A DNA stretch of 64,000 nucleotides from Hydra vulgaris. Its lineage: Eukaryota > Cnidaria > Hydrozoa > Anthoathecata > Hydridae. A program made the translations under genes and the position numbers. The stretch covers positions 73,177,501 through 73,241,500 of the forward strand of contig NC_088920.1 in NCBI RefSeq assembly GCF_038396675.1, written 5' to 3'. Positions 15,917 through 23,430 of the stretch are shown here, piece after piece. Below the pieces are notes generated by a model, which worked only from the letters and a program-made list of their open reading frames with translations, ran no database searches and was not told the DNA's origin. Position 1 is the first letter of the stretch; every line of letters begins with the position of its first letter.

Positions 15917-16309
15917 ATGTCATTTCTTCTTTTGAACGCTTGGAACGACATTAGAAAATTAGATGTTGAACAATATACTCGTTTAAAAACCATATCATTG
16001 TTTGTAAGTTACGGTTGTCAAGCTATTTCATTTGGTGAAGTAGTCGATAGTATGATTAAAACGAAGACAAACTTTTATCAAGCAATTATTTATCAAGCAA
16101 CTAATTTATCAAATTTATATTTGATTGTTTTTGAAAGTATTTATGAAAATTGTCAATCTATGAAAAACATGATATTATCAATGAATATTAGTGATGACGA
16201 AAATTATTTAACAGATTTACAATTTATCGAAAACACTTTTTTAGAATTAATAACATTTATTAATAAACATATTAAATGTAATCAAAAAATGAAGTGTATC
16301 ATTTTATAA
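15917..16309 (+). CDS. Hypothetical helical protein, 130 aa
   Basis: ATG 15917 is chosen because it directly follows the leader poly-T AG ATTAGTAAAAATT; the frame upstream overlaps dUTPase. The protein is all-helical (WNDIRKLDVEQYTRLKTISLF, LIVFESIYENCQSMKNMILS). It begins the leader-preceded gene array. Function unknown. Confidence 0.55.
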   Translation: MSFLLLNAWNDIRKLDVEQYTRLKTISLFVSYGCQAISFGEVVDSMIKTKTNFYQAIIYQATNLSNLYLIVFESIYENCQSMKNMILSMNISDDENYLTDLQFIENTFLELITFINKHIKCNQKMKCIIL

Positions 16310-16371
16310 TTTTAACTGTATAAACATTGTTCTGTATATTTTTTATTTATTTTTTAGATTAGTAAAAAAAT

Positions 16372-16929
16372 ATGTCATCGTTTATTTTCACCAATGATGC
16401 AGCTTCACTGATCAATCATCCGAATTTTTTCTTCAACAAATTATATGCTGACAAAATAAAAAATTTAGATTTTCGATTATCCATAATGGAAGAAATGCAA
16501 CAACATGTTCAAGGCAACAAAATATGGATTTTTGAAAATTTTAAAGAACAGTTAAAAGATGAAAGCAAGGCTTATTATAGTGTTCCTTTTTATTATAAAA
16601 ATTATCAGTTTTTAATGAAATTGACTATGCATACGAAATGCGATAAACACGAAGAAGAAGAAATTGGTTTGTACATAATGATGCTATCTACACCTTATGA
16701 TGCAATATTAAAATGGCCATTTATCAATCATATTATTACTTTTAAAATATGTGGTCCTAACGGTAAACAAATAAAAAAAAGTTTTTCGAGGGAAAATAAT
16801 GTGTCTTTTCAACGTCCAGTCAAAGATCAAGAAAATGTTGGATATGGTTATTGTAATTTTATAAAAACAGCAGACATTAACGATTATTTAATTGAAAATA
16901 ATTTGTATATCAAATGTAAAATTAAGTGA
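16372..16929 (+). CDS. MATH (TRAF-C) domain protein, 185 aa
   Basis: Leader poly-T AG ATTAGTAAAAAAAT immediately precedes the ATG. Residues 50-185 match a TRAF-type MATH domain: IWIFENFKEQL, YYSVPFYYKNYQFLMKLTMH, IGLYIMMLSTPYDAILKWPF, VSFQRPVKDQENVGYGYCNF, LIENNLYIKCKI. It lacks the zinc fingers and long coiled coil of the arm TRAF-like protein (2756-3796). It may act as a stand-alone competitor for receptor or TRAF binding. Confidence 0.8.
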   Translation: MSSFIFTNDAASLINHPNFFFNKLYADKIKNLDFRLSIMEEMQQHVQGNKIWIFENFKEQLKDESKAYYSVPFYYKNYQFLMKLTMHTKCDKHEEEEIGLYIMMLSTPYDAILKWPFINHIITFKICGPNGKQIKKSFSRENNVSFQRPVKDQENVGYGYCNFIKTADINDYLIENNLYIKCKIK

Positions 16930-17024
16930 ATTTTTTTTTTTAATCACGAATCACGAATGACAACATCTTTTTAAACATTGATCTGTATAATTTTTTTATT
17001 TTTTTTAGATTAACTAATTAAAAA

Positions 17025-17522
17025 ATGAATAATGAAAAATGGTCTGAAGATCACATCAAATGGATTACCAAATATTACAAACTACATCATTCTGAACGGA
17101 AATTGTGGAAGTTTTTGGAAGAATTATCACCTGTTTTTTATTTTCATTTTGTTATTGTTAAAGAATTTTTAACTAATGACGAACATCAAGATGGCATAGT
17201 GGGACAACTTGATAAAATAACAGAAATTATAGATAAAAATAACGACCTCATCAAAAAATATCTCAATATACGTCAATTTTTAATAGAGATGTTCAATTTC
17301 ATGATTGTCACTTGCAATGCTGCAATTGAAGAAGACGAATTTATTGTAAAAAAAGAAAAGGAAGAATTTGCAAGAAGAGATGAAGCCTTGTTCTCTTATA
17401 TGAAAGTAAACGTGGACATGAAAATTTTTCATTACATTTCAAAGCACGAAGAAAGATTAATGTTAAAAAAAACAATTAAAAATTGTTTTACGCTTCTTCT
17501 TATAAATATTTATATCGAGTAA
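17025..17522 (+). CDS. Helical protein, 165 aa (paired paralogue)
   Basis: Leader poly-T AG ATTAACTAATTAAAAA precedes the start. Helical, with EKEEFARRDEALFSYMKVN near residue 110-130. The neighbouring 17584-18105 gene has a similar charged helix followed by an F-YI/FSF segment in the same place, so the two are probably diverged duplicates. Function unknown. Confidence 0.55.
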   Translation: MNNEKWSEDHIKWITKYYKLHHSERKLWKFLEELSPVFYFHFVIVKEFLTNDEHQDGIVGQLDKITEIIDKNNDLIKKYLNIRQFLIEMFNFMIVTCNAAIEEDEFIVKKEKEEFARRDEALFSYMKVNVDMKIFHYISKHEERLMLKKTIKNCFTLLLINIYIE

Positions 17523-17583
17523 CTTGATTTTTTTTATACTTTTAATAACTTTTGTATTTTTTTTAGGTAAACTAATAAAAAAT

Positions 17584-18105
17584 ATGGATTTCTTTCGAGA
17601 TTATAAATGTGGAAAATACATCTCTCATAAATATAGAAAGTTGGATAAATGTAACGCAGATGTTGCTGCTGAATATAAAATAGTAAAATGTTTTGTTGAA
17701 TATGGTGATGATTTTAAAGATTATTTTAAAAATTTTCACGTCAACATGTTAACTGAAGCAGTAGACGAATTGAACCGTTTAATACGAAAAGATGCTGAAA
17801 AAGATGGTTTTATAAACAGATTGAGAACTTTGCAACTGTATTATCAAGTCATGTACAAATTATTTACGACAAATCAAGAAAATATTGAATGGCTTAAAAC
17901 AGAGGTAGAAGAAGATAAAGAAAAACAAAAAGAAAAAGATGTGGTTATGTTTGAGTATATTGAAAAAAATGTCCCTGAATTTCGCAAAGAAATAATGAAA
18001 CATTTTTCTTTTGTCAACAAGACTGAAAAAACAATACGTATTCGCGAAGAATTACAACTTTCTTTTTTAAAAACAATGGAATATTTGAGTACCTTTTTTG
18101 ATTAA
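17584..18105 (+). CDS. Helical protein, 173 aa (paired paralogue)
   Basis: ATG 17584 follows poly-T AG GTAAACTAATAAAAAAT. The start 60 bases upstream is within the poly-T leader and is rejected. The charged coil (EVEEDKEKQKEKDVVMFEYI) and terminal helices parallel the preceding gene. No catalytic motif. Confidence 0.55.
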   Translation: MDFFRDYKCGKYISHKYRKLDKCNADVAAEYKIVKCFVEYGDDFKDYFKNFHVNMLTEAVDELNRLIRKDAEKDGFINRLRTLQLYYQVMYKLFTTNQENIEWLKTEVEEDKEKQKEKDVVMFEYIEKNVPEFRKEIMKHFSFVNKTEKTIRIREELQLSFLKTMEYLSTFFD

Positions 18106-18140
18106 ATTTTTTTTTCTCTTTAGATTACATAATAAAACAA

Positions 18141-18305
18141 ATGGTAAAAATAATAGTTCGACCAACAAACAGCATTATGGCAACAACACCAACAATTTGT
18201 CAATACATAGAATTGTGTCATCATAAAGAATGTCAAAAGACTAAACTTATTTATGCAATGAATGTGGAAAAAAAAATTGTCATCAATAATATCATTTTTA
18301 AATAA
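18141..18305 (+). CDS. Cys-containing peptide, 54 aa
   Basis: Short frame directly after the leader TTTAG ATTACATAATAAAACAA. Contains CQYIELCHHKECQK, four possible metal ligands in 14 residues. The leader and spacing to its neighbours argue that it is a gene. Confidence 0.5.
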   Translation: MVKIIVRPTNSIMATTPTICQYIELCHHKECQKTKLIYAMNVEKKIVINNIIFK

Positions 18306-18363
18306 ATTTTATTGTCATTTTTTAATCATTTTTTTGTATTTTTTCTAGATTACATAATAAAAA

Positions 18364-18615
18364 ATGTCAAACTTTAAAATACATGTTGAACATTGCATCA
18401 CTCAACTTTTATTATCAACAGCTGTTATTCATGATCAAACTCAAACGATTGGGAGGTTATTGGATCAAACAGAATCTTGTTCAAAAGAAACTTGTACTGG
18501 TTTGAGTCCTTGTGATTCTTGCAAAACAATATATGATTTTGTGAAACATTATATTCGTGAAGAAAATATTAAAAAAACTGTGCTTGAAATGTTTGAAAAT
18601 TATACTATATTATAA
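18364..18615 (+). CDS. Cys-rich small protein, 83 aa
   Basis: Leader CTAG ATTACATAATAAAAA precedes the start. A Cys cluster (ESCSKETCTGLSPCDSCKTIY) sits between two helices. Part of the array of leader-preceded small genes; no homologue recognised. Confidence 0.55.
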   Translation: MSNFKIHVEHCITQLLLSTAVIHDQTQTIGRLLDQTESCSKETCTGLSPCDSCKTIYDFVKHYIREENIKKTVLEMFENYTIL

Positions 18616-18660
18616 AACTTTAATAATTTTTTTGTAATTTTTAGGTTACATAATAAAAAA

Positions 18661-19128
18661 ATGGTTGTGGTTTGTGAATTTGAAATTGATAAAAATAAAG
18701 ATGGAAGCTTTGCTCTTATTCGCAATCTTCTTCTAGAATGTTTGGAAGATTATCATCTTAAAGAATTGTTTCAAGAAGAAATGACCCAAGATGAATTTGA
18801 TGAATTTGTAAAACAAGTGCAACGAATTAAACCTAAAAAACTACGAGTTGTTAAATATTCAGAAAAAAAAACTTTTAAAAGAGAAAAAGAAATTTTTGAA
18901 GCATTTTTATTTTTAGATTGGCGTATGAGTGAACAAGCTTCTGAAATGTGTGAAAAAGTAGCTAAAAAAATAGGGCTTAGCAAAACAACACTTTTATTTA
19001 TTTGTAAAAAACCTGATTTTGTTTATGAAGCTCTATGTAAAATAGCTCAATGTGAATGTATATCGAATTGTGTATTTTGTAGTTTAAATGCTTGTTACAT
19101 TTATGTTAAAATAAGTAGAATTTTTTAA
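18661..19128 (+). CDS. Hypothetical protein, 155 aa, Cys-rich C-terminus
   Basis: Leader TTTTTAG GTTACATAATAAAAAA. An acidic helical first half (ECLEDYHLKELFQEEMTQDEF) is followed by a second helical region and QCECISNCVFCSLNACY near the C-terminus. The C-terminal Cys block echoes the short neighbours downstream. Confidence 0.55.
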   Translation: MVVVCEFEIDKNKDGSFALIRNLLLECLEDYHLKELFQEEMTQDEFDEFVKQVQRIKPKKLRVVKYSEKKTFKREKEIFEAFLFLDWRMSEQASEMCEKVAKKIGLSKTTLLFICKKPDFVYEALCKIAQCECISNCVFCSLNACYIYVKISRIF

Positions 19129-19174
19129 AGTTTTTTAAAAAAAATGTATTTTTTTTTAGATTACATAATAAAAA

Positions 19175-19423
19175 ATGGAAAAAAATATAAAGTTGGCTTG
19201 CAAAAAATTGGTATTGCCTGAAGAGTTGATGAAAAATAATTTTCGTTATCATAAAGAGGATATTAATAGTTTGGCTTCGTGTGCTTGTGAATCGCATGAT
19301 ATGTGTCGAAAATGTAAAAAGATTGTGTTGGAAATATTATTTTCAGAAAATAGAGATTATGTGTTGAAATATGAACCACCTTTTTATATAGATAAATATG
19401 GATTGATATGGATAAATAATTAA
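19175..19423 (+). CDS. Small Cys-rich paralogue 1, 82 aa
   Basis: Leader TTTTTTAG ATTACATAATAAAAA. Begins MEKNIKLACKKLVLPEELMK, then HKEDINSLASCACESHDMCRKCKKI. This K-LA-KKL...LASC-C...C-KC signature defines a local family with 19542, 19798 and 20242. Confidence 0.65.
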   Translation: MEKNIKLACKKLVLPEELMKNNFRYHKEDINSLASCACESHDMCRKCKKIVLEILFSENRDYVLKYEPPFYIDKYGLIWINN

Positions 19424-19541
19424 ATTTTGATATTGAATTTTTGTATACATATTTTTTTTGTATTTTTTATATTGAATTTTTGTTTAAACTTTGTATTTTT
19501 TATATTTTTATATTGAATTTTTTTTTAGATTTATATAAAAA

Positions 19542-19718
19542 ATGGAAAATAACATAATATTAGCCAGCAAAAAATTGGGTTATTCTGAAGATTTGATGAA
19601 AAAAGACCTTTATAACTTAGCTTCGTGTGATTGTACAACAGAAGATGTGCTTCGTTTTTTATATGTTAGAACGATAATGGCAGACAAAAGACAGAATAAA
19701 GAAAGAAATCGAGAATAA
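19542..19718 (+). CDS. Small Cys-rich paralogue 2, 58 aa, shortened
   Basis: Too short to stand out alone, but begins MENNIILASKKLGYSEDLMK and continues LYNLASCDC like its neighbours. It lacks the later CxxC, so the metal site is incomplete. The leader (poly-T AG ATTTATATAAAAA) is present. Confidence 0.6.
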   Translation: MENNIILASKKLGYSEDLMKKDLYNLASCDCTTEDVLRFLYVRTIMADKRQNKERNRE

Positions 19719-19797
19719 AACAAATAATTATATTTTTTTATGGTATTTTTGTTTAAAACTTTGTAATATTGAATTTTTTTAGCTTTACATAATAAAA

Positions 19798-20019
19798 ATG
19801 AAAAAAAATATAAAATTAGCATGTATAAAATTGGGATTCAGTGAAGTGTTGACGAAAAAAAACTTTCGTTATTATAAACAGGAAATTTATCAGCTAGCTT
19901 CGTGTGTTTGCAAAAGAGATAATTTATGTGAGAAATGTCAAACGATTGTGAGAGATGTTATAATGGCAGAAAAAAGAGACTCTGTAAGAAGAAAACGAGA
20001 CTATCAAGAAATTGAATAA
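19798..20019 (+). CDS. Small Cys-rich paralogue 3, 73 aa
   Basis: Leader poly-T AG CTTTACATAATAAAA. Begins MKKNIKLACIKLGFSEVLTK and has YQLASCVCKRDNLCEKCQTI followed by a basic tail shared with paralogue 2 (MA-KR pattern). Confidence 0.65.
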   Translation: MKKNIKLACIKLGFSEVLTKKNFRYYKQEIYQLASCVCKRDNLCEKCQTIVRDVIMAEKRDSVRRKRDYQEIE

Positions 20020-20217
20020 TGATATTTTGTATATGGAATTTTATTTAAAAACTTTGTAATATTTAATGTTTTATTTAATAATTTTTTTCATATTAAATTT
20101 TATAGTATTTTGTTCATAATTTTTTTATTTTTTATTTAAAAAAATTTTTTTATATTAAATTTTATAGCATTTTGTTTATATTTTTTTTGTTTAAAACTTT
20201 GTATACATTTTTTTTGT
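20020..20217. other. AT-rich spacer with decayed leader copies
   Basis: Repeated phrases such as ATTTAATAATTTTTTTCATATTAAATTTTATAG occur two or three times, apparently degenerate copies of the intergenic/leader sequence with no following gene. Confidence 0.4.
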
Positions 20218-20241
20218 ATTTTTTAGATTTCATAATAAAAA

Positions 20242-20424
20242 ATGGAAAATAATACAATGATGGAATTGACAAAAAAAACAAAGAAATGTCTGAATTATTT
20301 GGCTTTTTGCACTTGCAATATGTTCGATATGTGTCAAGAATGTAAACGAATAGGAAACGAATTGTCAATTTTAAATCTTGATTATCCAACAATATATAAA
20401 CATTTTTTAGACACGTTTGTTTAA
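20242..20424 (+). CDS. Small Cys-rich paralogue 4, 60 aa
   Basis: Leader TTTTTAG ATTTCATAATAAAAA. The short protein contains CLNYLAFCTCNMFDMCQECKRI, matching the family's LA-C-C...MCxxCK spacing. The N-terminus is shorter than in the other members. Confidence 0.6.
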   Translation: MENNTMMELTKKTKKCLNYLAFCTCNMFDMCQECKRIGNELSILNLDYPTIYKHFLDTFV

Positions 20425-20560
20425 ACAAGCTTATGTTGTATTTAAATAATTTTTTTTATATTTTGTATATATTATTTTGTTTATTTTTTTTATAACGAAT
20501 TTTGTTTACATTTTTTGTATTTTTTTTTTAGATTACATAATAAAATGACATAATAAAAAA

Positions 20561-21122
20561 ATGGAACAAGAGAAGATAACGTGGTGCAACTATTCTATTA
20601 TATTAAAAGCTTCAATAAAAATGGATTTATCTAAAAAGATAATCTTAAAAGATTATAAAAAAACAAAAGAAATTTTTAATCGAATGTCAATGTGACGAAT
20701 ACAAACCATCATTTCTTTGTATGTATTGTTGTTCTTGTGTGGATACAGCTTCAAAAAAAATGGATTTAACTAAAGAACAACTCTTGGAAATTTATAGAAA
20801 TAAAAAGAAAAAGATTAAATTTTTGGCTGAATGTCAATGTGGAGAATACGATCCTGTGTTTGATTATCGTTTTCTTTGTTTATGTTGTAGTTATTGTGAG
20901 GAATCAATAAAAGAATTTTACACTATGATAATAAAAGCTTCTAGTAAACTTGCTTTATCGTCTGTTTTATTAAACAAAATTTTTGGTCTTATTAATTATG
21001 AAATACGTGATTTAGTTAAATGTAATTGTGTTTTTGAACATTTGTGTGACAATTGTGTTTTTGAACATTTGTGTGACAATTGTACTTTTCAAAAAAATTT
21101 GGTATATCGATGGTTTCGTTAA
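20561..21122 (+). pseudogene. Cys-rich gene with internal frameshift
   Basis: ATG 20561 follows a doubled leader and gives about 44 codons. The second frame, open from about 20680, gives FLCMYCCSCVDT, then KMDLTKEQLLEIYRNKKKKIKFLAECQCGEY, which repeats the first half's KMDLSKKIILKDYKKTKE and ECQCDEY. So the gene contains two tandem copies of one module and a frameshift between them (probably in the poly-A near 20665). Near the end a 27-bp unit encoding CVFEHLCDN is repeated in tandem. Confidence 0.6.
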
Positions 21123-21184
21123 AGTAACTATTTTTTTATTAATGTATTTTTTTTCTTTATTTTTTTTAGATTACATAATAAAAA

Positions 21185-21637
21185 ATGCAACTAACAGAAA
21201 ATGATTTGGATTTTTTGATGGAAAAAATATACCAATTCAATCGAGCTCACCCAGCTACATTGGAAGAAATTCGAATACATGCGATTAGTTCAAAACAAAT
21301 TTTATGTCGTCGATGTCAATGGTATGGTGAGTACAAGTGGGATGATTTTTTCAATCAAGAAATGAAACGAGTACCTCATATATTGATTTTGATTGTTTTT
21401 CAATATATTAAAAAACATTATCATATTTATTTGAATTTAAATTTTGAATGTTTTTATGATTTTTTTAAATTAAAATGTAAAGAAGATGTTTTAAACCATG
21501 TAAAAGAAAAATGTGAAGAAATTGAAAATTGTAAACATTATTTAAACGAATGTGAAGAGTGTGATAAGTATAGAGTATCTGATGGTGAAAGTTGTTCATT
21601 TATATATTGTGAAAAATGTTTTAATTCTCAATATTAA
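21185..21637 (+). CDS. Cys-rich hypothetical protein, 150 aa
   Basis: Leader TTTTTTTAG ATTACATAATAAAAA. Helical N-terminus, CRRCQWYG motif at about 40, and a C-terminal zinc-like cluster (CEEIENCKHYLNECEECDKY, ESCSFIYCEKC). Function unknown. Confidence 0.6.
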   Translation: MQLTENDLDFLMEKIYQFNRAHPATLEEIRIHAISSKQILCRRCQWYGEYKWDDFFNQEMKRVPHILILIVFQYIKKHYHIYLNLNFECFYDFFKLKCKEDVLNHVKEKCEEIENCKHYLNECEECDKYRVSDGESCSFIYCEKCFNSQY

Positions 21638-21648
21638 CTTTTTTTTAG

Positions 21649-21858
21649 ATGAATAAAATAAGAGAAAAACATAATAAAAAAATGCTCAAGATGATGATCA
21701 AACAAAACCTATTACCTGAAAACGAAATGATGGTTGCAAAGTTTTTGGTGAATGAACCAGATGATTTATATTGTAAAGTGGAGCAAGTTGTCGAACAGAA
21801 CATTATATATATGATGTTTTTTATAAAATATATTGTACTATATTTATATTCAAAATAA
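21649..21858 (+). CDS. Small tail-anchored-like protein, 69 aa
   Basis: ATG follows TTTTTTAG directly. Basic helical N-terminus and a C-terminal hydrophobic stretch (IIYMMFFIKYIVLYLYSK). Paralogue of the next gene; both end in the same hydrophobic FFIKY-YxxxYxxSK pattern. Confidence 0.5.
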   Translation: MNKIREKHNKKMLKMMIKQNLLPENEMMVAKFLVNEPDDLYCKVEQVVEQNIIYMMFFIKYIVLYLYSK

Positions 21859-21878
21859 AAAAATAAATATTTTTTTTG

Positions 21879-22133
21879 ATGAATAATATAAATGAAAATA
21901 AAAAAATGTTGGAGAAGATTATAAATATGAATTCTTTGTTGAAAGAAACTTTAACTAACGAGGAGAAAGAAAATGGCAAAACTTTAACTGAACAGGAAAT
22001 GGCATCTTTGAAATTTTTGTTAGATGAAAACGATAGTGACTTTTTATTTAAAATACGAACGAATTTAAATGTTAAAGTGATTTTGTTATTCTTTTTTATC
22101 AAATACACTTATATGTATTTTTTCAGTAAATGA
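21879..22133 (+). CDS. Small tail-anchored-like protein, 84 aa
   Basis: ATG 21879 is used. Charged helical body (NEEKENGKTLTEQEMASLKFLLDEN) then hydrophobic tail (VILLFFFIKYTYMYFFSK). Duplicate of 21649-21858. A tail anchor with no other domain suggests a membrane-associated regulator; identity unknown. Confidence 0.5.
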   Translation: MNNINENKKMLEKIINMNSLLKETLTNEEKENGKTLTEQEMASLKFLLDENDSDFLFKIRTNLNVKVILLFFFIKYTYMYFFSK

Positions 22134-22168
22134 AAAAAATATTTTTTTATCAGCAAATAATAAAAAAA

Positions 22169-23403
22169 ATGTTATCTTTGCAACAACAAAAAGCACTTCA
22201 ATGGCTTGATGAAGGAAAGAATTTCTTTATTACTGGTGGTGCTGGATGTGGTAAAAGTTATATTGTCAACCAAATTGCTCAAAGCGAACAAATTTATAAA
22301 ACAATACATATTACTGCGAGTACAGGAAAAGCATCTTATTTAATCAATGGTGTCACCATACATGCTTTTGCTGGTATAGAAACTGGTGTTAAAAGTGTTG
22401 ATTATTATAAACGTCATATGCATCCAGACATTAAAAAAAACGTGGTTGGAAACTCATGTTTTAATTATTGATGAAATTTCAATGATTAACGCTTCAACAT
22501 TTGATTTATTACATTCGATAGCTTGTGAAATTAGACAATGTTACGATGAATTATTTGGTGGTATACAAGTGATTGCTTGTGGTGATTTTTTTCAGTTGCC
22601 ACCTGTTTCAGGTCAATTTGTTTTTAAATCACAAATATGGCTACACTACATGACAGAAGTGTTGGTTTTAACTCAATGTTTTAGACAAAAAGACGACGAA
22701 CAATTTTTTGGAGCTTTAAATGAACTACGTGTTGGTCAAGTTTCAGACAAAACTATTGATTATTTTATGACGCGGTGTTTTGAAAAAGATGAAAATTTAA
22801 ACTCTAAATATACAAGATTGTTTTTTAGAAACATCGAAGTGGATGTTTATAACAATCAAAAAATGGAAACTATCAAACAAGAAGGGTATTGGTTTTATGC
22901 TAAAGATGTTATTAAAAAATCGAAATATTCCATGCTCGTTTCAAATTCCGGCAGCTGTTCATCTTAAAATAGGTGCTATTGTGATGCTTGTAAGAAATAT
23001 TAATGTGGAAGAAGGTTTGTGCAATGGTACTATTGGTACCGTTATTTTAATAGAAAGTAATGCAGTTTGGGTAATGATGAATAAAAAAGAAGTCAAAATT
23101 GAATGTGTCAAAGAAGAAATTTTAGATTGCTCTCATGCTGTCGTAGGCTCAAGATTTGGTTTGCCTTTAAAATTAGCATTTTCTTTTACGGTTCATAAAG
23201 CACAAGGAAGTACCATGAATAAAGCCGTTGTTCAATTTAATTCAAAGGCTTTTATTAATAGTCTTTATTATGTTTCTTTATCACGAGTTTGCAATATTAA
23301 CGATATATTTATAATTATTAATAATAAATTTGATTTACGAACACTATTTAAAAGTATTACTGTTGATTCTGATGTTTTGGAATTTTATAAAAAATACATG
23401 TAA
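22169..23403 (+). pseudogene. PIF1-like superfamily 1 helicase, two frameshifts
   Basis: Unwinds DNA with 5'-3' polarity in this family. Motifs in three successive frames: Walker A FITGGAGCGKSYIVNQIA, Walker B LIIDEISMINASTFD, motif III ACGDFFQLPPVSG, motif IV LTQCFRQ, motif V/VI AFSFTVHKAQGSTMNKAVVQ and YVSLSRV. Frame changes occur near 22432-22440 (an A8 run) and between 22890 and 22950. All motifs are preserved, so either the damage is very recent or these are homopolymer sequencing errors. ATG 22169 is set by the position of the helicase N-terminus. Confidence 0.85.
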
Positions 23404-23430
23404 AATTTTTTTTTTTTAGATTCTTAAAAA

